Virus record (IMG/VR): IMGVR_UViG_3300044796_000303
Location: 1 to 47,440 of that record
Length of the DNA stretch: 47,440 nt
Reading direction: 5' to 3' (one strand)
Origin: a virus
The position numbers were made by a program, and so were the translations under genes. Below are positions 5,958-14,911 of this stretch, piece by piece. The notes beneath the pieces are model-generated. The model worked only from the letters and a program-made list of their open reading frames with translations, was not told the DNA's origin and did no database searches. How positions within the stretch are numbered: the first letter of the stretch is position 1; each line of letters starts with the position of its first letter.

Positions 5958-7700
5958 TTATGGCGATGGGGCAGACAGTCCCCACGCCGGATAGGGCGCA
6001 GGCACCACTCTCGTTATCCAGTTGTCTATGGTGATCGTCGGCGTGCCAGCCGCGCTGTTATTGAAGTACGCATTGATGTAGTTGCGAATTTCAACCGCCT
6101 GATAAGGCATCTTGATCGGCGCCGTCACCAGCCAGCCGCACCACCCGGAAACCGACATATTCATCGGGTAGTAATAGGTGACGATGGAGCCGCCGGTGCT
6201 CGTGATATACGCGGTCGGGTATGTCCAGTACGCCTGGGTGTAGAACATGATGTTGCCGAACTGGTTAGAGCCCGGCGTGCAGACGTGGACATAAGATTGC
6301 ATCCATTGCCCTGCGTTTATGATGCCCAGCCCAGAAGTGACCGCCGTGGAAACTATTGTCAGGGCGTCATATGAAGTGCTTACCTTCCCCGGCGTCACCG
6401 TGACGGTGAGCTTCTCGTGCTTGCTGTCGATGGCCGACACAGCGCACACGGCGGTGGTGCTGCCCCGGTTGGTGGAGAGCGTCACGGTGAGGTTCGCGGG
6501 CGCGCTGCCGGACATCCCCGTTGCATTGCATGTGCCGCCCGTACCCGTGAATCCGCCGGACGACAGCAGGTTGCCCACAGTCGCGTCCTGGTTGAAGACG
6601 CTGCCGGGGCGCACCACCCTCTGTATTGCCGTGAGCAGCACATTGCCAGCTGCCACCGCGCCCAGGTAGTTAGGGTGTATCTGCCCGGCGATAACGATCG
6701 CGCCGGAACTGTGCGCTACCGCAGCGGTACCTTCCTGCGCGCGCGTGACCGTCCATGTGGTCGTGCCCGCGCCGGCGGTGACCAGCACCTGCTCCTGGTT
6801 GCCCAGACCATAATCCAGCAGCGCCGGGAACGTGCCCGTTGTGGGCATGTTGGCGTTCGTGCCCGAGGCTACGTGGATGATCGTATCTGTGCTTGCCACC
6901 GCTGACGCCAGCGTGGTTTCGCCATCCTCGCGAAACATGGTGATGTTCTGCGTGCCGTCCGCGTAGCTCAGGGCGGCGCTGCGCTGCGCCACGATCACGC
7001 CCGGCGTGCCGGATTGCGCGGCTATCCACGCATTGACTTGGTTGCGCAGGGTTTGACGTGGGTCGCCGATGGGCCAGTCGCTGCGCGGCGTAATATCCTC
7101 AAGGATGATCCAGCGCCCCGTGCCCGTCACCATGTTGATGGCAAGCTGTAGCTGGCCAGTCACGTAGGAGAGGGGCGGCGGATTGGTGGTGCCGGTGTCG
7201 CCGCTGTTGATGGTGTTGGTGCCGCACTCGAAACCGATGACCTTGGCCTTTGTCATGGTCAGGAGTGTGGCCAGGCGCGGGATGCACCCCGAGTAGCCGC
7301 CGACCGGCTGGAGGTGGTCGCCCGCCACGCCGTTGTTCGCGCCCATCAGGCTGGAATTTAGCGAGTTCGGCACGTTGAAAGAGTTGGTGTCGTACCAGCT
7401 ATCGCGGCTGAAGCGAGGGTCTTGCGACCAGGCCTGCGTATATTCCCCGGTGGGCGACGGATCTACCGAGCAATAGATGGACGACACCGTGACGCAGCTA
7501 TTGTCGTTCTGGTCGCTGTAATTGGTGACGCTATCGCCCACCCAGGCGATGGGCGAACCCGTTGGCAGCGGCAGGCTGGCAAATGCAGCCGTAAGGTAGG
7601 GCGAAAGCAGCTTGCCCCCCCAGGCGGTAAGCACCTGAGCCTGTGCAAGCGTCTGCACAGCCAGCGCAAGGCAGGCCAGGATGGGCAGCAGCTTTTTCAT
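5958..7700 (-). CDS. secreted SGNH/GDSL-type hydrolase, large
   Basis: 580 residues with signal peptide (MKKLLPILACLALAVQTLAQA). SGNH blocks: block I WVGDSVTN with nucleophile Ser57, NGVAGDHL (Gly block), ECGTNTINSGD (Asn block) and a His in GQIHPNYLGA (about His342). Family members are esterases or deacetylases acting on sugars and lipids. The region from about 360 on is beta-rich and may be a carbohydrate-binding part. A SASA/SGNH enzyme in a phage often trims O-acetyl groups from surface polysaccharide; a Sec signal on it is unusual for a virion part and points to a secreted enzyme. Start chosen for the GAGGTG site and ATGA overlap. Confidence 0.75.
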   Translation of the reverse strand: MKKLLPILACLALAVQTLAQAQVLTAWGGKLLSPYLTAAFASLPLPTGSPIAWVGDSVTNYSDQNDNSCVTVSSIYCSVDPSPTGEYTQAWSQDPRFSRDSWYDTNSFNVPNSLNSSLMGANNGVAGDHLQPVGGYSGCIPRLATLLTMTKAKVIGFECGTNTINSGDTGTTNPPPLSYVTGQLQLAINMVTGTGRWIILEDITPRSDWPIGDPRQTLRNQVNAWIAAQSGTPGVIVAQRSAALSYADGTQNITMFREDGETTLASAVASTDTIIHVASGTNANMPTTGTFPALLDYGLGNQEQVLVTAGAGTTTWTVTRAQEGTAAVAHSSGAIVIAGQIHPNYLGAVAAGNVLLTAIQRVVRPGSVFNQDATVGNLLSSGGFTGTGGTCNATGMSGSAPANLTVTLSTNRGSTTAVCAVSAIDSKHEKLTVTVTPGKVSTSYDALTIVSTAVTSGLGIINAGQWMQSYVHVCTPGSNQFGNIMFYTQAYWTYPTAYITSTGGSIVTYYYPMNMSVSGWCGWLVTAPIKMPYQAVEIRNYINAYFNNSAAGTPTITIDNWITRVVPAPYPAWGLSAPSP

Positions 7701-8536
7701 TCGCACCTCACCACCCAGTTCGTGCTCGCCAGCACCGACCCCTTGAGCGCCCAGCTCGTCGTGGATGGCGTGGTTGAATATGCCAGGATCGATGTACCCG
7801 CTGCCGTGGAATTCGCGGGCGAGAACGTGCAACTATGCGGGGCGGTCGTCCAGGCCTGAGAAAACGTCACAGTGCAGGTGGTCGTAGTCGCAGAGCCTAT
7901 GGCGATGCCGAAATCGTGGTCGCTCGGGTTGGCAACGATCACCGACGAGATGGCGCCGTTGGTGGTCGTGCCGCACGCGCCCGACGCGATGGTGGGCGAG
8001 CCGCCGCTGATCGCGAGGCGCGCGCGCCCGTACTGGTCGATAGATACAGCATTGGTCTCCGGATTCCGGGATACGCCCGACACGGAAGAGGCTGGCGCAG
8101 TGTTGAACATGTAACCGCCGCCAGCGCCCTGCCCAGTCCCTTGTGAAGCATTAAAGATGCGAAGCGCGCCCGCCAGGTTAAGATTGCCTGCGGCGACGTT
8201 CTGCACGCCGAATGACTGAACAACAGGCGCGTTATTGTCTGCCGCGCCAAGGTTAATGGTTGCCGAGGCTGGCGCGGTGACAGGCACGCCGCTGATCGAG
8301 GCAATAGTGGCAACACCCGACGCATTGATCGACACATCGCCGGTGACCGGGACAACGCCCACAGCGCTGGAGATTTGAGGGGCGGTAAAATTACCGTTAA
8401 CGATCGTCGGCGAGAGGAAAGTGTCGCCATAGCTTATATCCCCGAAAGCCACGGCCAATCTTGATAAGAGCGGAGAAGTCACTACGACCAGCAGAATAAA
8501 TAAAGCTAAACCACTGAGGAATTTTTTTATTGTCAT
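7697..8536 (-). CDS. exported low-complexity beta protein
   Basis: 279 residues. N-terminal signal or anchor (KKFLSGLALFILLVVVTSPL), then a long Ser/Thr/Ala/Gly/Asn-rich part in tail-fibre style (SINASGVATIASISGVPV, NNAPVVQSFGVQNVAAGNLN). The C-terminal 100 residues (about 180-279: GSPTIASGACGTTT ... WVVRCE) resemble the tip domains of phage tail-fibre-like proteins, with four Cys. A GGAGG site precedes the ATG. It ends ATGA-overlapped with the SGNH gene, so the two may work together. Signal peptide plus fibre-like sequence is odd for a virion protein. Confidence 0.6.
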   Translation of the reverse strand: MTIKKFLSGLALFILLVVVTSPLLSRLAVAFGDISYGDTFLSPTIVNGNFTAPQISSAVGVVPVTGDVSINASGVATIASISGVPVTAPASATINLGAADNNAPVVQSFGVQNVAAGNLNLAGALRIFNASQGTGQGAGGGYMFNTAPASSVSGVSRNPETNAVSIDQYGRARLAISGGSPTIASGACGTTTNGAISSVIVANPSDHDFGIAIGSATTTTCTVTFSQAWTTAPHSCTFSPANSTAAGTSILAYSTTPSTTSWALKGSVLASTNWVVRCE

Positions 8537-8538
8537 AA

Positions 8539-8859
8539 TCACTGGCCTCCGGTGCCAGACGAGCAACTCTTTTTCAGAGTATTTGCGACGCTGGTGTCAA
8601 ATGTCGTCACCCATGTATTCACCCCATCGGTTTCAGTGTTTGTATAAACAAAGCCAACGCCGGAAGCGGTCACCGTAATGGTTGAAGCCAAATTGCGCGG
8701 CTTTCCATTCCCAAGGCAATCGCGGTCATAAGAAGCTGAAGCAACCGGATGGGTCTGGTAAAGCTCGGCGTCGGCCCTTGGGACTAAACCGGCCACCTGC
8801 GCGGTTGCAACAAGCGGCAGCGAACAAATTACTGCGAGCACGAGAGTGATTCGTTTCAT
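8539..8859 (-). CDS. small secreted protein
   Basis: 106 residues, signal peptide MKRITLVLAVICSLPLVATAQ followed by a mature domain with two Cys (DRDCLGNG, KKSCSSG) that could pair. No family recognised. A strong AGGAGG site lies before the ATG, just downstream of a terminator, so it may start a separate transcript (8860 region) for the exported-protein genes that follow. Confidence 0.6.
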   Translation of the reverse strand: MKRITLVLAVICSLPLVATAQVAGLVPRADAELYQTHPVASASYDRDCLGNGKPRNLASTITVTASGVGFVYTNTETDGVNTWVTTFDTSVANTLKKSCSSGTGGQ

Positions 8860-8878
8860 TATTTTTCCTCCTGAAAAT

Positions 8879-8898
8879 AAAAAACCGCCCGAAGGCGG
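8879..8898 (-). terminator. rho-independent terminator, leftward
   Basis: Five-pair stem (CCGCC with GGCGG) and tetraloop, followed on the minus strand by a run of T. It separates the tail operon from the exported/lysis genes. The 90 bases between it and the next gene at 8989 hold only a short open frame ending ...GISIKF, too small to call. Confidence 0.7.
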
Positions 8899-8988
8899 CT
8901 AAAATTTGATGCTGATTCCCACGCGCAGGTTATGCGCTACAACCGCCCCTTCCAGCATGCCAACGCCTATCAGGAAGGCTTTACCAAA

Positions 8989-9514
8989 TCACCATGAATA
9001 GGATGATGTATATAGGTTGGTGTAAGAACCTTGCTGGTTGTAGCACTCAAAATAAACCGTTTGCGACGTAATCAGTTGAACAGGGTTCGCTTGCATTATT
9101 CCGTACATCGAGGCACTTCCCCCTATCGAAGCCGCCCCTACATTTTGAATCAAAGACGATATTGCAATCGCCCCAGCGCCAGTTGAATCACCAGAAAGCA
9201 AAAATGTAAAACTTAAAGCACCGGATGCGCCAGAAGTGGAACCTGTTAAAAATCCTGCGCTTTTAGCCGCTGCTGGAACCGCACTCGAAATACTCTGAGA
9301 GGTAAGGGATGCTGTATTCGCTTTTGCCGTAAATATCGCAGGATAGGTCTGGTAATAAAACGTCCTGCCGTTCGGGTCTTGAATCAGGCCAGGCACAAGC
9401 GCGGGAGTGGAGTTCGTCGGCCAGATGCCTATCAGCGCGGAATACGTGTAGCCAAGTCGCTGGTTGTAGCTGCCGGTCTACCACCGGCGAAGTTGTCTTT
9501 AATCTCGTTCCCAC
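8989..9514 (-). pseudogene. tail-region structural protein, apparently frameshifted
   Basis: The good coding part (GLIQDPNGRTFYYQTYPAIF ... NLYTSSYSW, stop at 8989) has no plausible start: its frame continues upstream through SYNQRLGYTYSALIGIWP to a TAG near 9476, with only GTG 9396 inside. The neighbouring frame (GTG 9514, MGTRLKTTSPVVD) joins it smoothly if one base is skipped near 9476. I therefore read a single gene of about 170 residues with a one-base frameshift, or a sequencing error. The sequence is Ser/Ala/Gly-rich, fibre- or tip-like; no family recognised. It lies between the J-linked fibre gene and the lysis block. Confidence 0.5.
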
Positions 9515-9541
9515 GCGCCGCGCAGAAACGGGGGAAAACCG

Positions 9542-10372
9542 TTAGTCCAGCGTATAAAAAAATTCGGTGGTGTTGAGAGACTTTGCACCCGAGGCCGTCC
9601 ACCCGCTGGACGATCCGTTCGGCGCAAAAAGAATGGCTGACCCCGAAGCGCCAAATTCGATTACCCCTGTAGTGATGGTTGACCCGTTATCCACGCTGAT
9701 AATGGGCAACTGATGGGTGCTCGCTGGCTGGATGGCAGGCGGCAACCCTGTCAAAGTAAAAGTGGTTGCGTTGGAGGTTCCGATGATTGCAGTGATCGGG
9801 ATGTACAGCGTCACCACGCCGTTCAATATGCGGTACTTTGCAGTTGCGGTCGGGTTGGTTGCGAAGCCAGTTCCCGTGATGGTGAACGAGCCGTTGCTGG
9901 CGATGGGCTGATAGTTTGCATCTGCATATGCTTTGCTCATCCCCCCATAGTCGCCCACGCGCTCGTCCGTAATCATGCTGTTGGTAATTGCCGTCGAGGT
10001 CGTTTGCAGCAGCACCTGGCAGATGGGGAACTTGCCCGCAGGGATGGCCGGTGCTGATGGGCTTCCGGCTGGCGTTCCGGCGACAACCGCAATTATGCCG
10101 CTAAGCTGGTCGCCCACCACGCGGTCTATGCGCGGGTTGCCTGATGGGGCGGTGAAAGTTGCTGTGGTCTGCTGCGCGTTCGTAACTAGCGCCCCGCCCG
10201 TCAAGATGCCGCCCGCATCCACCAGCACGGTCATGTTGGGCGCAGCGGCGGCGTGCGGCGCGAAATCCTGCGCGATGCCCGCCAGAATGCTCATGCCGCC
10301 GTCTATATTGGCCTTGTACTGCGCGGCGCTCTGCGTTGTGTTGTTCGGTGCTGTATAAGTTGCCACGGTCAT
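9542..10372 (-). CDS. tail fibre-like protein
   Basis: 276 residues. N-terminal half (SAAQYKANIDGGMSILAGIA, then DAGGILTGGALV and NPRIDRVVGDQLSGIIAVVAG) is the pattern of phage baseplate/fibre N-terminal proteins that list IDRVV...G..G...G.P; the C-terminal half from about 150 (NGSFTITGTGFATNPTAT ... FFYTLD) is a beta-rich distal domain. It follows J directly, the usual place for receptor-binding proteins. GGGGG before the ATG is a weak ribosome site. Host receptor unknown. Confidence 0.75.
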   Translation of the reverse strand: MTVATYTAPNNTTQSAAQYKANIDGGMSILAGIAQDFAPHAAAAPNMTVLVDAGGILTGGALVTNAQQTTATFTAPSGNPRIDRVVGDQLSGIIAVVAGTPAGSPSAPAIPAGKFPICQVLLQTTSTAITNSMITDERVGDYGGMSKAYADANYQPIASNGSFTITGTGFATNPTATAKYRILNGVVTLYIPITAIIGTSNATTFTLTGLPPAIQPASTHQLPIISVDNGSTITTGVIEFGASGSAILFAPNGSSSGWTASGAKSLNTTEFFYTLD

Positions 10373-10373
10373 C

Positions 10374-13300
10374 TTAACCCCCTGTTGCGCTGATATTTAC
10401 CGTCCCGCCCACGTCTGTGTCGGAACTGTTGAAAACGTGAACTGTGCAGCCAGTCGCCGTGACAGAATTGACCACCGCCGTCAAAGCCGCAGAACCCACG
10501 GCTGAGGCCGTCACCACCGGGGCGTTATGAAATGTCTGCGCGCCAGCCGTAGTGCTTATGCCCGCTGCCGTGAAGCAGACAGCCGTGCCGCCCCCGGCTA
10601 TCGTTACGCCGCTGCCCGTCAAGGTCTGCTGCACCGCGTCCACCGTTGGAATAAACGAATTGATGCAGGGCGTGTCGCCGTCCGTGGTGTCTATCACAAA
10701 TTCCATCTGGTAATAGCGCGTGTCCGCCGTGCCTATAGTCCACGGCGCATAGCCCGACCACGTTATATTGTCCGGGCTGGTTTGAAGCTCGATCAGCGGG
10801 TCTACCGAGCCGCCGGCCGTGGGCGGAACGAAGCAGCCGACCGAACCCCACACGCGGTCATTCGAGGCGAATCCGCTGTCTATCACCGCGCCCTGATAGG
10901 CGCAGGACGGGAACGGGTTATAGACAAAATCATTCCACAGCGGATCATTCGCCGGGGTTGTGCCGCCCGTGGCGCTGGCGAGCGTCTGGCTGTCCGGGTA
11001 AATCACGCCCGTCCAGTGCTGCACCATGTCGGTCAGCGTTCCGGGCCACGCCGGAGCCTCGTTGTTGGACGAAATCAGCACATTGGCGTTGACCACGTTG
11101 AGGTTGCAGGTCGCGGGCGTGACGGAATAATTGCCCGACACGTCCACCTCGCAGGCCATCAACGTCCAGCTACCCGGCGGGACTTTCGCCGTGGTGATCT
11201 GCGTCCCTTTCGTCACCTTGGTAATCGGGATAGCGGAAGCCCATGCCGTCGAGCCGGGCGGCGCATAGCGGAACTCAAAGCCCGCGATGTAGCCTATCGG
11301 GTCGGGCGAGGCGTTCCACTGGAACACCACCACGTTGCCGTTCTGCGAGGCCGCAAAGCCCGTCACCGGGGAAGGCCTGGAGATGGAACCTTGTATCGTG
11401 TAGGCGGTCGCCGTCACCATCGCCAGCGTGTACTGGCTCGCACCGTACAGGTTGAACGGCAGCAGCTTGACGTAAATGGTCTTGCCCACCCACGCCGGGT
11501 TGTAGGCGTACTTGAAAATCGCGTCATCGAGGCGCACGAACGGCACGCCTGATGCATGCGCCGCGTTGCTGGTGCCATACACCCCGCGCCGAGTGTACGC
11601 GGTCAGGCTGTACTGGTTGGCTCCCGTGAGCGTGGCCGTGGAGTAGGCGATCAGCTCCGGGTTGCCGGGGTCATCAATCAGCGCGAGCGTGTTGTGGTTG
11701 TCCGCATCGGCGCTGGAGCCGCTCGAAATCACGCCGCCGCTCACGCTCAGGTTGATGCCCAGCGTGTCGGTGGTGTCGGGATCGGTTCCCGCCGGATAAC
11801 TCGTAGACGTGACGCCGTAGCGCGCGGGCGCGTTGATGGTGCCTGCCTGCACGTACGTCTCGTTGTCGGTGCTTACCCATACCTGCGCGCCGCCCCAGTT
11901 TGCACCCCCGGCCGAGGCCATCCACAGCTCGAAGCCGGACGCGGTGAGTATGCCCGGCGCGTCGAATATCACCGGCGTATTCGACAAACCCGGATCCGCG
12001 TTCATCATCGTGGTGGCGCCGCCGGGCAGCGGAGGCGCAACCGCCTGCACGGTCGCGTTGTTGACCAGGTAATCCTCGGCGATGATGGAAAGCTGCTCGT
12101 CGCTGTCCTCTTCCACCTGGATAACGCGCACCACCAGGCCGTTGAAACCCAATGCGCTGTCGGTCAGCGAAACAAGGTCCATCGGTTCCAGCAGCGCGTA
12201 TTTCCAGCCCAGTTTGAAGGTGTACTGGTTGCGGACATACAGCACGCGCTGGAGCTTCACCTGCGCCACGTTGCGCGCCACCTGCGCGTCGGTGATGTAG
12301 TCGTGCTGGATGATCGGCATGGGGCGCAGGCCATAGAGGTCGATGTTGGCCTGGTCCTGTGACTGCGCGATGTTCGGGTTGTACTGGTTGGTGCGGTCGG
12401 GAAAGCCCACCTGCACCTGGTTGAAGGCATCGGCGGGATTCGAGCGCGTGACCACTATCGGATCGCCGCTGCCGTCGTCCAGATAATCGTCATCGGTAAA
12501 CGCATACTGCACTGTCGTGTTCGGCGTGAAGGTGACGCCGTTGCCTGTCACGGCGGTATCCCCATAGGGAATGATCGTCAAATTTCCCTGCGACCAAACC
12601 GGGGCCGAATTGGTGATGTCGCACACCTCCTTGATGAAGTCGCTGGCCTGCTGCTGGCTTGTCAGCGCCGGGGATATAAAAATCCCGTTTGCCACGCAGT
12701 AATTCGAGAAGCTCGACGCGCTGCCGGAAAGCCCCGACAATGGTATCTGCGAGCTGTTCACCGCCCCGTACGGGTTCGCGCCGTTCACGCCGTAGGTCGT
12801 GTTGGTGATGTAATCGGTAATCACGTCCGCCGGGTTCGCGCCCTGCACGTAGGGCGTAATGCTGTATGTCCCGCTCCCCGCATCCTGCGTGGCGGTTATG
12901 GTTCCAGACCCCGCATTGGTCGGCTGGATCGCCACGCCGCCGTCGGTCGCGGACAGGCTCGCCGTGGTCGCGTTTGCATCCACCACGGAATAATTCGTTG
13001 ACCCCGAAAACCCGCCCGGCAGGCTGCCGCTGCTCGATAGTTGCACCACGTCGCCGTTTATCAGCAGCCCGTTGTGCGAAAACTGGTTCGTGTACGCGGT
13101 CACGGCGCGCGCGGCTAGCGTCCTCGGCGTGGTGGACAGCGTAAATACGTTCGGCCCCGCGCCATAACCTGTGATGGTCGTCCCCGCCGTCACGCCGGAG
13201 GCGGAAATCACCTGGCCAACGGCAAACGACTGGCTGTTGGTCGGATTGGTCACGACCGTCATCACGTTGCCGCTGAACGAGGCCGTGGCGCCCATCACCT

Positions 13301-14348
13301 CGATTACGCTGATCGGCGTAGAGCCTGCCGAACCCACGCTTATCATCGTGGGGTTGCCCGATGTCGCCCCCACCTGATAGGGATAGGGCGCAAGCTGCAA
13401 CGTGTTGAGCGATTCGGCGTAGATCGTCGGCGCGGTCGCGCCCGAGGTGACAATGCTGTTCGTGCCTGCAAGGGCGTGAGCCGCCGTATCCGCAAACTGG
13501 AAGCTGTTGGCGCTAAAGCCTGCGCTGCTCACATAGTAGGTATTGCCGGCCACCAGCGGCGAAGGCAACACGCCGCCAGGCCCGAGGCCGAACGTCACCA
13601 TCGAACCGGGAACGAGGTTATGATTAGGCCACGAAACCACCGCCGTGCCGCCGCTTGAGATCGTGACCGCGGCCTGCGGGATCAGCACCACGTAATAATC
13701 CTGGTCGGGCGAGTAGGGCGTCGGAACCTCTACCGTGCTCGAAACGCGCACCACGGAGTTGTAAAGCAGCCCGTGCGGCGCGCTTGTCGTGACCGTCGAA
13801 CCGCTGAACGTGCACGTCAGCGGCGTTTGCCCTGCCGAGCCGTACTGTTTCAGGCCGCGCACTTCATACAGGATGTTCGGCATCTGCGCGCTGCTGGAAA
13901 GCTGGAATGCGCTGGATGCGACATACGCTATGCCGGGGTAGCCATCGGCCTGCGTCGGGTAATTCGTCGTCAGGTAGCCCCACGGTGTTTGCGGATAGTT
14001 CCCCTCGAAAAACGTCAGGCCGAGCGCCTGCAGCGTGGTTTGGTTTTTGCTGTTCAGGATCTGACCGAGGCCGATGATCCCGTTCGCGCCACCCTCGCAC
14101 AATCCCACCAGGCCCGCCGCCGTGTAGTTGTAGCTGCTGGGCGTAGAGCCGCCGCCGCCCTTGCCGCCGCCGGATGCGGAAACGGGGACGGCCTGAAAGT
14201 TTCCGTACCACAGCAGGTTGCCGGGTATCATGGCCTGCCCCCACACGATGGGGATAGGCTGACCGTAGATCGATGTTGAAATTTGCAGCCCGGCGATTAC
14301 CGGAGGCGCGCTTCCGCCGCCTTTGGCTCCCCTGATCGCGCCGCTCAC
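10374..14348 (-). CDS. tail tip / host-specificity protein J-like
   Basis: 1324 residues from a GTG with an excellent AAGGAAA site; the frame stays open upstream but overlaps a small gene. N-terminus IAGLQISTSIYGQPIPIVWG and the block EGGANGIIGLGQILNSKNQT match tail-tip proteins of lambda-J-related siphophages; central TSQQASDFIKEVCDITNSAP and KLGWKYALLEPMDLVSLTD are conserved J-family blocks; the C-terminal third has fibronectin-like strands (RPSPVTGFAASQNGNVVVFQ). It caps the tail tube and usually decides host range. An insertion of low-complexity Ser/Thr/Gly sequence (about residues 170-560) makes it longer than the core family. Confidence 0.85.
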   Translation of the reverse strand: MSGAIRGAKGGGSAPPVIAGLQISTSIYGQPIPIVWGQAMIPGNLLWYGNFQAVPVSASGGGKGGGGSTPSSYNYTAAGLVGLCEGGANGIIGLGQILNSKNQTTLQALGLTFFEGNYPQTPWGYLTTNYPTQADGYPGIAYVASSAFQLSSSAQMPNILYEVRGLKQYGSAGQTPLTCTFSGSTVTTSAPHGLLYNSVVRVSSTVEVPTPYSPDQDYYVVLIPQAAVTISSGGTAVVSWPNHNLVPGSMVTFGLGPGGVLPSPLVAGNTYYVSSAGFSANSFQFADTAAHALAGTNSIVTSGATAPTIYAESLNTLQLAPYPYQVGATSGNPTMISVGSAGSTPISVIEVMGATASFSGNVMTVVTNPTNSQSFAVGQVISASGVTAGTTITGYGAGPNVFTLSTTPRTLAARAVTAYTNQFSHNGLLINGDVVQLSSSGSLPGGFSGSTNYSVVDANATTASLSATDGGVAIQPTNAGSGTITATQDAGSGTYSITPYVQGANPADVITDYITNTTYGVNGANPYGAVNSSQIPLSGLSGSASSFSNYCVANGIFISPALTSQQQASDFIKEVCDITNSAPVWSQGNLTIIPYGDTAVTGNGVTFTPNTTVQYAFTDDDYLDDGSGDPIVVTRSNPADAFNQVQVGFPDRTNQYNPNIAQSQDQANIDLYGLRPMPIIQHDYITDAQVARNVAQVKLQRVLYVRNQYTFKLGWKYALLEPMDLVSLTDSALGFNGLVVRVIQVEEDSDEQLSIIAEDYLVNNATVQAVAPPLPGGATTMMNADPGLSNTPVIFDAPGILTASGFELWMASAGGANWGGAQVWVSTDNETYVQAGTINAPARYGVTSTSYPAGTDPDTTDTLGINLSVSGGVISSGSSADADNHNTLALIDDPGNPELIAYSTATLTGANQYSLTAYTRRGVYGTSNAAHASGVPFVRLDDAIFKYAYNPAWVGKTIYVKLLPFNLYGASQYTLAMVTATAYTIQGSISRPSPVTGFAASQNGNVVVFQWNASPDPIGYIAGFEFRYAPPGSTAWASAIPITKVTKGTQITTAKVPPGSWTLMACEVDVSGNYSVTPATCNLNVVNANVLISSNNEAPAWPGTLTDMVQHWTGVIYPDSQTLASATGGTTPANDPLWNDFVYNPFPSCAYQGAVIDSGFASNDRVWGSVGCFVPPTAGGSVDPLIELQTSPDNITWSGYAPWTIGTADTRYYQMEFVIDTTDGDTPCINSFIPTVDAVQQTLTGSGVTIAGGGTAVCFTAAGISTTAGAQTFHNAPVVTASAVGSAALTAVVNSVTATGCTVHVFNSSDTDVGGTVNISATGG

Positions 14349-14470
14349 TGATTTTCCTTCCACACAGGCATGGATATGCACAAATTTCGAGGCGCGCAAT
14401 TCCCATACCACAGAAGATTTGCCGTGCAGGCGTTTGCACCCCAAACGAGAGGTATCGGCTTGCCGTACAT
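14345..14470 (-). CDS. mini-protein resembling the J N-terminus
   Basis: 41 residues. MYGKPIPLVWGANACTANLL followed by WYGN closely parallels residues of J just downstream (IYGQPIPIVWGQAMIPGNLL then WYGN). The stop overlaps the J GTG start. It may be a partial duplication of the J 5' end or a small tail-tip adaptor. The junction sequence AAGGAAAATCAGTGA carries both this stop and the ribosome site of J, so its translation could set the J level. Family of its own unknown. Confidence 0.5.
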   Translation of the reverse strand: MYGKPIPLVWGANACTANLLWYGNCAPRNLCISMPVWKENQ

Positions 14471-14486
14471 TATTCTGCCACCTCGC

Positions 14487-14909
14487 TCATGCCGCCACCA
14501 TCGAAAAATACTTGCACTCGCGCCCGGCAAACTCGCCCTTGCTCGCATCGCCCAACAGCACCATCCCGTCCGGGCGGCTCGCGTGAATGATGGTCGGATA
14601 ATCCACCACGATGGCAGCATGGCTGAAAATCCGGCCAAACTTCCACAGAATGGCATCGCCGGGCAAAGGCTCTTCCACTTCACGCGCGTAACGCGATATC
14701 ACGTTCAGCACGGTTTCTTCGCTGCGATGCAGCATGATGTCGGCCGGGTAATAGGGGATATCGGCATCCTTGATGTCAGTCAGCCCCACGGCGTTATAGA
14801 CGCCCGCAAGGAAAAAAACACAGTCCACGCCCGCGCCCTTGCAGCAGGCGCGGTGGTGCCACGGGGTTCTGAGCCACGTCATGGCCTCAGACACAATCAG
14901 GCGGCGCAT
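14487..14909 (-). CDS. NlpC/P60 family tail peptidase
   Basis: 140 residues. Catalytic Cys30 in GAGVDCVFFLAGVY and His97 in FSHAAIVVDY fit NlpC/P60 (lambda K-like) cysteine peptidases. In siphophages this tip protein cuts peptidoglycan stem peptides during DNA entry or helps tip assembly. Order DUF2460 - DUF2163 - NlpC/P60 - J is standard. The ATG at 14909 is three bases past the previous stop, chosen over an upstream start that would overlap DUF2163. Confidence 0.85.
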   Translation of the reverse strand: MRRLIVSEAMTWLRTPWHHRACCKGAGVDCVFFLAGVYNAVGLTDIKDADIPYYPADIMLHRSEETVLNVISRYAREVEEPLPGDAILWKFGRIFSHAAIVVDYPTIIHASRPDGMVLLGDASKGEFAGRECKYFSMVAA

Positions 14910-14911
14910 GT

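Noticed and set aside
8903-8975. Short minus-strand frame ending GISIKF
   Set aside because: About 19 residues after its ATG, preceded by an in-frame stop; no ribosome site and only a vague barrel-like end.
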